Below are positions 31,862-42,482 of a DNA stretch of 64,000 nucleotides, piece by piece (the stretch's first letter is position 1; each line of letters opens with the position of its first letter). Origin of the DNA: Alphaproteobacteria bacterium (GTDB lineage Bacteria > Pseudomonadota > Alphaproteobacteria > UBA6615); assembly GCA_009691025.1 (NCBI GenBank), contig SHWB01000004.1, positions 54,245-118,244 on the forward strand. Reading direction: 5' to 3'. The notes below the pieces were generated by a model, which saw nothing but the letters and a program-made list of their open reading frames with translations, did no database searches and had not been told where the DNA came from. The position numbers were made by a program, and so were the translations under genes.

Positions 31862-32389
31862 ATGGCCGAGACGCGCGTCGAGCGGCTGATCGATTTCCGC
31901 GGCAACGACCTCGCCGACCTGTGCGACGCCGCCGACGCGGCGATCCGCGAGGGCGGCGGCTTCGGCTGGCTGACGCCGCCGCGACGCGACGTGATGGAGG
32001 CCTACTGGCGCGGCACCCTGCTGGTGCCGGGCCGCACCGTCATCATCGGCCGGCTGGACGGCGTCATCGCCGGCTCGGCCCAGCTCAACCGGCCGCGCGA
32101 GACGCAGGAGGCGCACGCCTATTCGGTGACGGCGACGACCTTCTTCGTTGCCCCCTGGGCGCGCGGCTACGGAATTGCCCCCGGCATCCTCGCCGCCTGC
32201 GAGGAGGATGCGCGGCGCGAGGGCTACGCGGTGCTGAACCTCGACGTGCGCGAGACGCAATCCCGTGCCATCGAAATCTTCGCCGCCAGCGGCTATGTGC
32301 GGTGGGGCGTGCATCCGCGCTCTGCCCGTGTCGGCGGCCGCTACGTCGCCGGCTATTACTATTACAAAGACCTGCAGGCCTCGTCGTGA
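31862..32389 (+). CDS. GNAT family N-acetyltransferase
   Basis: [51 protein letters not shown]. Confidence 0.85.
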   Translation: MAETRVERLIDFRGNDLADLCDAADAAIREGGGFGWLTPPRRDVMEAYWRGTLLVPGRTVIIGRLDGVIAGSAQLNRPRETQEAHAYSVTATTFFVAPWARGYGIAPGILAACEEDARREGYAVLNLDVRETQSRAIEIFAASGYVRWGVHPRSARVGGRYVAGYYYYKDLQASS

Positions 32390-33114
32390 TCCTCTACCCG
32401 GCCATCGACCTCAAGGGCGGCCAGTGCGTGCGCCTGCTGCGCGGCGACATGGCGCAGGCGACCGTCTACGGCGACGACCCCGCGGCGCAGGCGTCGAGCT
32501 TCGCGTGCGCCGGCGCGCAATGGCTGCATGTCGTCGACCTCGACGGCGCCTTCGCCGGCCAGCCGGTCAACGGAGCCGCAGTGCGCGCCATACTCGCCGC
32601 CGTGGCGCCGCTGCCGGTGCAGCTCGGCGGCGGCATCCGCGACCGCGCCGGCATCGAGGGCTGGCTCGACGCCGGCATTGCGCGCGTCATCCTCGGCACG
32701 GTGGCGGTGCGCGACCCGGCGTTGGTGCGCGAGGCGGCGCGGGCGCATCCCGGCCGCGTCGCCGCCGGCATCGATGCGCGCAACGGCAAGGCCGCGGTTG
32801 AGGGCTGGGCCGAGGCGACCGAGATGGAGGTGATCGAGCTGGCGCACCGCATGGCCGATGCCGGCGTCGCCGCCATCGTCTATACCGATATCGAGCGCGA
32901 CGGCGCGCTCGGCGGCGCCAATGTCGCCGCCACGGACGCGCTGGCGCGCGCCTGCGGCGTGCCGGTCATCGCCTCGGGCGGCATCGGCTCGCTCGACGAC
33001 ATCCGCGCCGTGATGGCTGCCGCGGCGTCGGGCATCGAGGGCGTCATCGTCGGCCGCGCACTCTATGACGGGCGCGTCGGGCTGGCCGAGGCCCTGGCGC
33101 TGCTGGCGGAGTAG
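32386..33114 (+). CDS. hisA: Phosphoribosylformimino-AICAR ribotide isomerase
   Basis: GTG start; [28 protein letters not shown]. Confidence 0.96.
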   Translation: MILYPAIDLKGGQCVRLLRGDMAQATVYGDDPAAQASSFACAGAQWLHVVDLDGAFAGQPVNGAAVRAILAAVAPLPVQLGGGIRDRAGIEGWLDAGIARVILGTVAVRDPALVREAARAHPGRVAAGIDARNGKAAVEGWAEATEMEVIELAHRMADAGVAAIVYTDIERDGALGGANVAATDALARACGVPVIASGGIGSLDDIRAVMAAAASGIEGVIVGRALYDGRVGLAEALALLAE

Positions 33115-33119
33115 AAGAC

Positions 33120-33892
<773 letters not shown>

Positions 33893-33896
<4 letters not shown>

Positions 33897-34219
33897 GCGA
33901 CGCCAGCGTGATCGACCGCCTGCATGCGACGGTGCTGTCGCGGCGCGCCGCCGCCGCCGACAGCTCCTACACCGCTAAGCTGTTCTCGCAGGGCCGCGCG
34001 AAGATCGCTGCCAAGCTCGGCGAGGAGGCCGTGGAGACGGTCATAGCCGGCATGGGCGAGGCGCCCGAGCGCGTCGCCAGCGAAAGCGCCGACCTGCTCT
34101 ACCACCTCGTCGTGCTGTGGGCCGAGCGCGGCGTCGCCCCGGCCGATGTCTGGGCCGAGCTGGCGCGCCGCGAGGGCACATCGGGCCTCGACGAGAAGGC
34201 GAGCCGCGGCAAGGGGTAG
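33893..34219 (+). CDS. hisE: Phosphoribosyl-ATP diphosphatase
   Basis: [29 protein letters not shown]. Confidence 0.95.
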
Positions 34220-34249
34220 TCGGAAGGCATTTACGGCTGGGGAAGGGCA

Positions 34250-34444
34250 ATGGCCACGTTCAGTATGTGGCGCGGGCTGATCGTCATCTTCTATTCGGCA
34301 GTGATCGCTATCCCGTCGTGGCTGATCCTGCGACGGGCCGGGCATAGTGGCTGGTGGACCGTCCTGTTCATCGTTCCGTTCGTCAACCTCGTAGCATTAT
34401 GGATCTTCGCCGTCGCGCGCTGGCCGGCGGGGGACAAGGCATGA
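34250..34444 (+). CDS. Small hydrophobic membrane protein (64 aa)
   Basis: Two hydrophobic segments; overlaps HIT gene start (ATGA-type). Confidence 0.55.
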   Translation: MATFSMWRGLIVIFYSAVIAIPSWLILRRAGHSGWWTVLFIVPFVNLVALWIFAVARWPAGDKA

Positions 34445-34842
34445 AGAGACGACAGGAGGAAGGTGCGGGCATGTCCTATGACCCGACCAACATCTTCGCC
34501 CGCATCCTGCGCGGCGAGATTCCCTGCAGCAAGGCGCACGAGACCGAGCACGCGCTGGCCTTCCACGACATCGCGCCGCAGGCGCCGGTTCATGTGCTGG
34601 TCATCCCGAAAGGGTCGTACGTGTCCTCGGACGATTTCCACGACCGCGCCGGCGATGCCGAGATCGCCGGCTTCTGGCGCGCTGTGGGAGAGACGGCGCG
34701 GGCGCTCGGCGTCGACAGGAACGGCTACCGCCTGCTCGCCAACCACGGTCGCGACGCCCGCCAGGAAGTGCCGCATTTCCACGTCCACATCTGCGCCGGC
34801 GCCGATCTCGGCCGCATGATTCGCCCGCCGGAGAAGAGCTAG
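34441..34842 (+). CDS. HIT family (HinT-like) nucleotide-binding protein
   Basis: NIFARILRGEIPCSKAHETEHALAFHDI; PHFHVHICAG. Confidence 0.93.
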   Translation: MKRRQEEGAGMSYDPTNIFARILRGEIPCSKAHETEHALAFHDIAPQAPVHVLVIPKGSYVSSDDFHDRAGDAEIAGFWRAVGETARALGVDRNGYRLLANHGRDARQEVPHFHVHICAGADLGRMIRPPEKS

Positions 34843-35612
34843 CGCCGCTCGCGCATCATCGCCTCGATCCGGGCGACGTCGCTACGCAGAGCGGCGAGGT
34901 CGCTGGCCTTGTCCGCGGCCTCGCGCAGCTCGGCGTCGTGCCGGCCCTGCACGGCGTTGACGATGATGGCGATGAACAGGTTGAGCACCGCGAAGCTGGC
35001 CAGCAGGATGAAGGCGACGAAGAACGGCCAGGCCTGCGGGTAGACCTCCATCACCGGCCGCACGACACCCATCGACCAGCTTTCAAGCGTCATGATCTGG
35101 AACAGCGAAGGGGCGCTTTCGCCGACGCTGCCGAACCACTCCGTGAAACTCGTGCCGAACAGCTTCGTCGCGATCACCGAGGCGACGTAATAGACGAGGC
35201 CGAGCAGGGCAATGATCGAGCCGAGGCCGGGAATGGCCGCCAGCAGCGCCTGCACCACCTTGCGCATGCTGGGCACGCCCGAGACGAGGCGCAGCACGGT
35301 TAAGCCGCCCCTCGCCGGCACCAGTCCGATACCGACGACGATGAGGTCTAAGACGCTCCAGCCGCTGCGGAAGAAGGCGCCGCGCCGGGCGTAGAGCTTG
35401 GCCGCCAGTTCGGCCACGAAGATCGCCAGCGCGCCGCGGTCGAGGGCGAGTATCAGGCCGCCGGCGGTATGCACGGCGCTGGACGAGGTCTCCAGCCCCA
35501 GCGTGACCGCGTTAAGGACGATGACGGCGAGGATCGCCTGCTGCGCACGCGGCGCCTCGATGAAGCGGGCGATCCGCCCGCGCAAACCGGCCGCCGTTGC
35601 GCCCGCCATGTC
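34839..35612 (-). CDS. Bacterial voltage-gated-type sodium channel (BacNav superfamily)
   Basis: LFQIMTLESWSMGVVRPVMEVYP selectivity filter as in NavAb; S4 region abnormally short (GGLTVLRLVSGVPSMRKVV). Confidence 0.88.
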   Translation of the reverse strand, partial: DMAGATAAGLRGRIARFIEAPRAQQAILAVIVLNAVTLGLETSSSAVHTAGGLILALDRGALAIFVAELAAKLYARRGAFFRSGWSVLDLIVVGIGLVPARGGLTVLRLVSGVPSMRKVVQALLAAIPGLGSIIALLGLVYYVASVIATKLFGTSFTEWFGSVGESAPSLFQIMTLESWSMGVVRPVMEVYPQAWPFFVAFILLASFAVLNLFIAIIVNAVQGRHDAELREAADKASDLAALRSDVARIEAMMRERR

Positions 35613-35800
35613 CCCCGTCATGTGCCGCCCCGCCAGTGCCCGCAGCAGATGGCGTCTGGCGGCCCGCCTGGAAAGCCCTCGCGCGCTCTCGCCGGGTGAT
35701 CGGACGGCCCGCAACGGCGCGTGCACGTTCGCGCCACCTGTGGCAAGCTCGGCCCCGTCGATAATCCGCGCGGGCCTCTACGCGGATCCGGGAGATAGCC

Positions 35801-36661
35801 ATGACCTACGAAACGATCACGGCCGAGAAGATGTCCGCCAATTGCGGCGCCATCGTCTCCGGCGTCGACCTGTCGAAGCCGTTGAGCAACCGGCAGTTCG
35901 AGGAAATCCACGCCGCGCTGATCGACCGCGTCGTCATCGTCTTCCGCGACCAGGACATCTCGCCGCAGCAGGAGGTGTCCTTCGCGCGCATGTTCGGCGA
36001 GCCGCAGCCCTCCGCCATGTCGGCCTTCACCAAGTCGAAGGAGGTGCCGGAGATCGACATCCTAGAATACGACGCGAAGAACCCGCCCTCGGTCACCAAG
36101 GACCTCTGGCACACTGATTTCGTCGGCACGCCGACTCCGACCATGGGCACCGTGCTCTACGCCCACGACATCCCGCCGATCGGCGGCGACACGATCTGGG
36201 TCAACGGCATGGCCGCCTGGGACGGGCTGTCGGACCGCATGCGGGCCTATCTCGGCGGACTGTGGGCCTATCACGACACCTACCAGCCCTACAGCGAGAC
36301 CGAGCGGCCGGACATGTACAGGCGGCCGGAGGACGTGGCGCATCTGCGCGAGGTGCGCAACACCTACACCCCGGCGCTGCACCCGCTGGTGCGCACCCAC
36401 CCGGTCAGCGGCCGCAAGGGGCTGTTCGTCAACGAGTCGATGACGACCCGCATCAAGGGCATCGACCGGCGCGAGAGCGACCACATCCTGCGCTATCTGT
36501 TCGATCACCTGAAGACGCCGGAATTCCAGTACCGCCACAAATGGCGGCGCCACGACCTCGCGGTCTGGGACAACCGGGTGTCGCTGCATTACGCGCTGTT
36601 CGATTACAGCGAACACCGCCTGTTGCACCGCGTCGTCATCCGCGGCGACAAGCCGTACTGA
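35801..36661 (+). CDS. TauD/TfdA family Fe(II)/2-oxoglutarate dioxygenase
   Basis: LWHTDFVGTPTPTMGTVLYA; HPLVRTHPVSGRKGLFVNESMTTRI; WDNRVSLHYALFDY. Confidence 0.93.
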   Translation: MTYETITAEKMSANCGAIVSGVDLSKPLSNRQFEEIHAALIDRVVIVFRDQDISPQQEVSFARMFGEPQPSAMSAFTKSKEVPEIDILEYDAKNPPSVTKDLWHTDFVGTPTPTMGTVLYAHDIPPIGGDTIWVNGMAAWDGLSDRMRAYLGGLWAYHDTYQPYSETERPDMYRRPEDVAHLREVRNTYTPALHPLVRTHPVSGRKGLFVNESMTTRIKGIDRRESDHILRYLFDHLKTPEFQYRHKWRRHDLAVWDNRVSLHYALFDYSEHRLLHRVVIRGDKPY

Positions 36662-36941
36662 GCCGCAAGAGGGCCGGCAGCACGCCGGCCCCTCGCCGGC
36701 CCCCGCCACTGGTGGGCACTACGGGCAGTGGGGCCGCACTACGTTAGCTCTACACGCGGTATCGAACGCAGTTCGAAGCAGTAAACCCATAGCCATACAA
36801 GAACGGACAGGGAGCGGGCAGCTGGCGCTACCGCGGTGCCGGCGTGTGCGGTGGCTGGCGGGACCGGCGGTTTCCGCGATCTCGACGAACAATCCGGGAA
36901 CGAACGGTCCGACTTCGGGCTGAATGTAGGGCCGACCGCGG

Positions 36942-37888
36942 TCAGACTGCTTCGGTCGTGCCGCTGGCCTTGTCCACCGCCGCCGCCCAGGCGGCGGTGC
37001 TGCGAGTCAGCGCGGTGTCGAGCCGTTCGGCGAGCAGGCGGGCGGCCGGCGACAGCGGGCGGCGCGCGCGGTGGACGAGGTAGTAGTCGAGCGGCGCGGC
37101 GGCGCCGGTGATCGGCTGCGTCACCAGCTCGGAATCGTCCCGCTCGCCGACGATCGCCGTGGCCGGCAGGATCACCACCCAGTCCGAGCGGCGCACGCAG
37201 GCCAGCGAGCCGTACAGCCCGTCGATGTCCGGCGTCTGCGTCGGCACGATATGGCCGGCGCGCAGAGCGCGGTCGACGGCCTGGCGCAGGCTGTGGCGGT
37301 GCGACGGCAGCACGAGGCGCAGCGGCCCGAGGCCAGCCAGCCGCACCGGGGCGGAGGGCGTGCGCCCGCCCGGCCGGCCGGAGACCGGCCCAACGGGTTG
37401 CGGGCGATCAAGCGCAGCACCAGCCCGTCCTGCGGCGAGGGCGGTTCGGTGACGATGGCGAAGTCGACCTCGCCCGACAGCCCCCATTCCGTCAGCGTGC
37501 CGCCGGAGGCTTCCGCGACGCGCAGCGCAAACTTGGGGAAATCGTCGGTGAAGCCCGGCCGCACGCGCGCCAGCGCCCCCTTGGCGATGGTCGGGATGAG
37601 GCCGACATCGAGCGGCCACGCCACCTCGCGACCGAGATGGCGCATGTCCTGGCGTGCGCCCTCGACCGCGCCGAGGGTGGTCTGGCAGTGGCGGTAAAAA
37701 TCCACTCCCGCCGGGGTGGGCGCAACACCGCGCGGCTGGTGGTCGAACAACGCGATTTACAGCTCGTCCTCGAGTGCGCGCAATTGCACCGACAGGCTTG
37801 GCTGAGCGAGGTTGAGGCGGGCGGCGGCCCGGTTGATGGAGCCGGCCTCGTATACGGCGACGAAGGCGCGGATCTGGCGCAAATCCAT
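36942..37888 (-). pseudogene. LysR family transcriptional regulator with in-frame TAA and a frameshift
   Basis: [60 protein letters not shown] (stop at 37757-37759); C-terminal half continues in another frame after about 37395. Confidence 0.88.
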
Positions 37889-37899
37889 AGGGGGACCCT

Positions 37900-37914
37900 A
37901 TAGGCTCAGCCTAT
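37900..37914. promoter_or_regulatory. LysR-box-like palindrome ATAGGCTCAGCCTAT (ATAG-N7-CTAT)
   Basis: Perfect 7-bp dyad in the divergent LysR / LLM-oxidoreductase intergenic region. Confidence 0.6.
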
Positions 37915-38008
37915 GGAGTTTATCCGATCTTATTATTGGATTGCCAGAACCGGGCTCCGTATGGTGCCGGCCTCCGCCAGAAACGATCCCGCCGGGAGAC
38001 GCAGCGCC

Positions 38009-39235
38009 ATGGCCAAGCCGAAGGTAATCGTCCAGCTCTATCCGATGTTTCCCGCCAAGGACGAGGCGGACCGCAAGGCGCGCCGTCCGCTCGGCGCCGA
38101 CAGCGACATGTATCACCGCATCGTCCATGAATGGACGGACATCGTGAAGGAAGCCGACGCGATGGGCGCCTGGGGCGTCGGCACGATTGAGCATCACTTC
38201 CATTCCGAGGGCTACGAGGTCGGGCCGAACCCCGGCGTGCTCAACGCCTACTGGGCGGCGCATGTGAAGCAGGCACATGTCGGTGCGTTGGGCTACGTCA
38301 TGGCGACGCAGGACCCGATCCGCGTCGCCGAGGAGACGGCGATCATCGACCATCTGACCAAGGGCAAGTATTTCGTCGGCTTCGCGCGCGGCTACCAGTC
38401 GCGCTGGGCCAACGTGCTTGGCCAGTTCACCGACAGCCAGGCCACCGTGTCCGACGGCAGCGACGCCGACCGCAAGAACCGCGAGATCTTCGAAGAGCGC
38501 GTCAAGATGGTCATCGAGTGCTGGACTAGGACCGGCGTCGACCTCGACGGCAAGTATTACAAGGCGCCATACCCGCACGACACCGGCGTCGTCGGCTATC
38601 CGGCGTGGAAGATTGCCAGCGAGGCCGGCAATCCCGGCGAGATAGACGCCCAGGGCCGCGTGCGCCAGGCCGTGGTGGTGCCGAAGCCCTACCAGAAGCC
38701 ACACCCGCCGGTGTTCGTCGCCGCCTCCAAGAGCCGCGAATCGATCGAGTTCTGCGCCAGGAACGGCTTCATCCCGACCTATTTCATGCCCACCAAGGGC
38801 TATGTCGAGATGGCGCATGTCTACCGGAAGGTGGCTGCCGAGAGCGGCTTCCGCCTCGGCCTCGGCGAGAAGCAGAACCTCGTGCGCTGGCCGCACATCA
38901 CGAAGACCTCGGCCGATTTCGACCGCAAGCTGCGCGACTACGACCTCGACATCTACAAGAACTTCTATGGGCCGTTCTTCCCGCAATTCCCGGTCGGCAG
39001 CGACGACCAGTTGATCCAGTCGATGAAAGACAGCGACATCTTCATCGGCGGCACGGTCGACGAGTCGATCCGCGCCTGGCGCAAGATCTACGACCAGGCG
39101 CCGGCCGAGTACCTGACGCTGATCTGGCATTGGGCCCAGCAGCCCAAGGACGACATGCTCGAGGAGTTGCGCCTGTTCATCGACAAGGTGCTGCCCGAGC
39201 TCGAAGTGCCAGATTTCGCCGTCGCCGCCGAGTAG
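38009..39235 (+). CDS. LLM class flavin-dependent oxidoreductase (luciferase-like)
   Basis: GAWGVGTIEHHFHSEGYEVGPNPGVLNAYWAAH; GRGYQSRW-like ARGYQSRWANVLG; FIGGTVDESIRAWRKIY. Confidence 0.9.
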   Translation: MAKPKVIVQLYPMFPAKDEADRKARRPLGADSDMYHRIVHEWTDIVKEADAMGAWGVGTIEHHFHSEGYEVGPNPGVLNAYWAAHVKQAHVGALGYVMATQDPIRVAEETAIIDHLTKGKYFVGFARGYQSRWANVLGQFTDSQATVSDGSDADRKNREIFEERVKMVIECWTRTGVDLDGKYYKAPYPHDTGVVGYPAWKIASEAGNPGEIDAQGRVRQAVVVPKPYQKPHPPVFVAASKSRESIEFCARNGFIPTYFMPTKGYVEMAHVYRKVAAESGFRLGLGEKQNLVRWPHITKTSADFDRKLRDYDLDIYKNFYGPFFPQFPVGSDDQLIQSMKDSDIFIGGTVDESIRAWRKIYDQAPAEYLTLIWHWAQQPKDDMLEELRLFIDKVLPELEVPDFAVAAE

Positions 39236-39420
39236 CGGCCGGCGCGATCCCGGTTGCACGCCACCGCCGGGCCACCCGCCGGGAGACGCCCGATCGTGGT
39301 TAACCGACCATTGATAACAATGGCCTGGCCGATCCGGTATGGCCGGGCCGCGCCCATCTCCGGGCCGTTGTAGAGCCGGTGCATGACCGGCGCTGCCGGG
39401 ACCGTCACCGGCAGGCAGGT

Positions 39421-39818
39421 CTAGCCGGTCTGCACGAAGCCCCGGCCGCATTTCCAACGGTCGCCGGAGGGATCGAGGAAGGCGTGCTCCGGCGCCTTGA
39501 CCGCGACGCAGGCATCCTCGATCTGGCGAAAGCCGTACCGGCATTCCCAGCCGCGCCCGTAGCTGCGTTCCGTGGCGCGCGCATTGGCCGGCACCAGGAT
39601 GGCCATGCAGCCCTTCTCGACCCGCTGGAAGCCCCGGTCGCATTTCCAGCCACTGTATAAGTCTTGGCGCGGGCGTTGGCTGGTATCGCCGCGGCGGCGC
39701 CCTGCGCCCAGGCCGTCGCGGGCACGAGGGCCAGCCACGCCAACTGAAGCAGGGCCAGGCGCGGCGCGAGGTGGCCGCCGGTCGGTCGGCGAAGGGCACC
39801 TCCTTTGGAGCGGGACAC
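39421..39818 (-). pseudogene. Secreted protein with repeated W-x-C-x-x-G-[FY] modules, frameshifted after the signal peptide
   Basis: Signal peptide MSRSK...LVPATAWAQGAAAAIPANARAKTY in one frame; SGWKCDRGFQRVEKGCMAILVPANARATERSYGRGWECRYGFRQIEDACVAVKAPEHAFLDPSGDRWKCGRGFVQTG* in another. Confidence 0.65.
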
Positions 39819-40146
39819 GGCGGTGGGCTCGAGTCACGACCACTGCAATGATTGCGCAAGAAAAAACAAAATCAGCGGTACAAAGAGCGCCGACCGTGAA
39901 AACAACGAAAACAAATTATGCGCCGATAATGAAGCTTTCTCAAGATAATGCTCTCAACATTCAACCCGCACTCGACGCGACGTAGCTGTATTGTTACGCA
40001 ATTCTACCCCCGCCCCTGCCGAGGCGGTACTTGCCGTGGCCGGTCGGGAATAGGCTTGTTATTTTGGACCAACTTGCCGTATATCAGCCCAGCCGTGCAG
40101 CGATTCCGGGCATCACGACCGGACCCCCGCGCGGCCTGCGCCGCCC

Positions 40147-40389
40147 ATGAATTTCGCGAATCCGCACCGCGCGCCAGCGGCACCGAGGGCCACGATGTCC
40201 GCAGAACCCGCCAGCGACGATCCCGTCACGCCGACCGCGGTGCATGTCGCGAAGCCGCGCCAGTGCCTGCGCTGCGGTACGCCGTTCTCCAGTTCGTGGG
40301 CGGGCGAGCGCATCTGCGGCCGGTGCAAGGGCTCGTCGGGCTGGCGCCAGGGCGTGCCGGCAGAACCGGCGAACGGCACGCGCCGCTGA
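40147..40389 (+). CDS. Small zinc-ribbon protein
   Basis: CLRCGTPFSSSWAGERICGRCKGSSGWRQG (two CxxC). Confidence 0.75.
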   Translation: MNFANPHRAPAAPRATMSAEPASDDPVTPTAVHVAKPRQCLRCGTPFSSSWAGERICGRCKGSSGWRQGVPAEPANGTRR

Positions 40390-40459
40390 TGGCCATTAGC
40401 CGCGCCGGCACCGGCCGCCGCTGACGCGGTCGCGCGATTGTGCTACGCGACCGCTTCTC

Positions 40460-42349
40460 ATGCTGACCCTCAATGGCATCACCGTGCGCCTCGGCGGACA
40501 CGCCGTGCTGGAGCGCGCTTCGGCGACGATCCCGCTGAAGGCGCGCGTCGGCCTCGTCGGCCGCAACGGCGCCGGCAAGTCGACCCTGCTGAAGCTCATC
40601 GCCGGCCACGGCGAGGCCGACGAGGGCGCGGTCGAGATGCCGCGCGGCACGCGCATCGGCTATGTGGCGCAGGACGCGCCGTCCGGCCCGGCGTCGCCGT
40701 TTGAGACCGTGCTGGCGGCCGATACCGAGCGTGCAGCCCTGCTCGCCGAGGCCGACCACGCCGCCGACCCGCACCGCATCGCCGAGATCCATGAGCGGCT
40801 CGACGCCATCGGCGCCCATGCCGCGCCAGGCCGCGCGGCGCGCATCCTCGCCGGCCTCGGCTTCGACGAGGCGGCGCAGCGCCAGCCTCTCGACAGCCTC
40901 TCCGGCGGCTGGCGCTCGCGCGCGGCGCTGGCGGCGGTGCTGTTCTCCGCCCCCGATTTGCTGCTGCTCGACGAGCCGTCGAACCATCTCGACCTCGAGG
41001 CCGGGCTGTGGCTAGAATCCTTTCTCAAGACGGTGCGCGCCACGCTGGTCGTGGTCAGCCACGAGCGCGAGCTGCTGAACAACGTCGTCGACCACATCGT
41101 GCATGTCGAGGGCGGTCGCACGACGCTCTATGCCGGCAATTACGAGGCCTTCGAGCGGCAGCGGCGCGAGCGCCTCGCCCAGGCGGAATCGCAGCGCGAG
41201 CGCCAGGACGCGCGGCGCGAGAAGCTGCAGGCCTTCGTCGACCGCTGGCGCTACAAGGCGCATACGGCCAAGCAGGCGCAGAGCCGCCTCAAAGCGCTGG
41301 CCCGCATGGAGCCGGTCGCCGCCGCCGTCGAGGATGCGACGCTGGTCTTCGACTTTCCCTCGCCCGATCCTCTGCGCCCGCCGATTGTCACGATGGAAAA
41401 TGTCGCGGTGGGTTACGTCGCCGGAACGCCCGTGCTGTCTCGCATCGGACTGCGCATCGACCCCGACGACCGCCTCGGCCTGCTCGGCCGAAACGGGAAC
41501 GGCAAGACGACGCTGGCGCGTGCGCTGTCGGGCCGCCTGCCGCCAATGGCAGGCACCATGGCGGCGAGCGGTAAGCTGCGCGTCGGCTATTTCAGCCAGC
41601 ACCAGGTCGAGGAGCTGGAGCCCGACGAGACGCCGCTGCAGCACATGACGCGGCTGATGCCGGACGCGAAGCCCGGCGCGGTGCGCGCGCAGCTAGGCCG
41701 CTTCGGATTTTCCGGCGACAAGGCATTGCTAGAAGTGCGCCACCTATCGGGTGGCGAGCGCGCGCGCCTCGCTATGGCGCTGATCACGCGCGCCGCGCCG
41801 CACATGCTGATCCTCGACGAGCCGACCAACCATCTCGACGTCGATGCGCGCGAGGCCCTCGTGCAGGCGCTCAGCGCCTATGAGGGCGCCGTCATCGTCG
41901 TCAGCCACGACCGCCACATGCTCGACCTCACAGCCGACCGGCTGGTGCTGGTCGCCGACGGCACGGTGAAGGAATTTCCCGGCACGCTCGACGATTACCG
42001 CGACCGCGTGCTCGGCCGCGGCGGTGAGCCCGGCGCCGCGCGCGCCGCCGCCCCGGGCAACCGCAAGGACGACCGCCGCCGCGCCGCCGAGGCGCGCGAG
42101 AGCGCCCGCGCTCTGCGCCAGGCGGTCGAGAAGGCCGAGGCGGACATGGCGCGTTTCGCCGCCAGCCGCAGCGACATCGACCGCGCTCTCTTCGACCCGC
42201 AGATCTACGACGGTGAGCACAAGAGCGCGACGGTCACCGAACTCATGCGCGTGCGCGCCGAGATCGAGCGCCGTCTAGAAAAGGCCGAGGCCACCTGGCT
42301 CGCCGCCAGCGAGGCGCTGGAGACGGCGGGGATGGAGGCGGCGGAGTGA
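40460..42349 (+). CDS. ABC-F family ATP-binding cassette protein
   Basis: Two ABC domains: GRNGAGKSTLLK...LSGGWRSRAALAAVLFSAPDLLLLDEPSNHLDL and GRNGNGKTTLARAL...LSGGERARLAMALITRAAPHMLILDEPTNHLDV. Confidence 0.96.
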   Translation: MLTLNGITVRLGGHAVLERASATIPLKARVGLVGRNGAGKSTLLKLIAGHGEADEGAVEMPRGTRIGYVAQDAPSGPASPFETVLAADTERAALLAEADHAADPHRIAEIHERLDAIGAHAAPGRAARILAGLGFDEAAQRQPLDSLSGGWRSRAALAAVLFSAPDLLLLDEPSNHLDLEAGLWLESFLKTVRATLVVVSHERELLNNVVDHIVHVEGGRTTLYAGNYEAFERQRRERLAQAESQRERQDARREKLQAFVDRWRYKAHTAKQAQSRLKALARMEPVAAAVEDATLVFDFPSPDPLRPPIVTMENVAVGYVAGTPVLSRIGLRIDPDDRLGLLGRNGNGKTTLARALSGRLPPMAGTMAASGKLRVGYFSQHQVEELEPDETPLQHMTRLMPDAKPGAVRAQLGRFGFSGDKALLEVRHLSGGERARLAMALITRAAPHMLILDEPTNHLDVDAREALVQALSAYEGAVIVVSHDRHMLDLTADRLVLVADGTVKEFPGTLDDYRDRVLGRGGEPGAARAAAPGNRKDDRRRAAEARESARALRQAVEKAEADMARFAASRSDIDRALFDPQIYDGEHKSATVTELMRVRAEIERRLEKAEATWLAASEALETAGMEAAE

Positions 42350-42367
42350 TCCGCGCGTAATCTCATC

Positions 42368-42475
42368 GGTAACACCCCGACCCCGACCCTCCCCCGCAAG
42401 GGGTGAGGGAGAACCCGATCGCGCCCCCCCCCCTTGATGGGGGAGGGCATGGGCGGTGGGGGGCCTCGACATATG
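42368..42475. repeat. Dispersed imperfect palindrome (CCCGACCCTCCCCCGCAAGGGGTGAGGGAG ... CCCCCTTGATGGGGGAGGGCATGGGCGGTGGGGG)
   Basis: Related copy at 50578-50690; same CCTCCCCC/GGGGGAGG architecture. Confidence 0.7.
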
Positions 42476-42482
42476 TCTGCCG

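Noticed and set aside
34250-34444. Toxin of a small toxin-antitoxin or holin-like system
   Set aside because: Only a 64-aa hydrophobic ORF overlapping a HIT gene; no antitoxin-like partner or antisense RNA evidence
37898-39859. 653-aa minus-strand ORF
   Set aside because: Antisense to the clear LLM oxidoreductase CDS; typical high-GC spurious ORF
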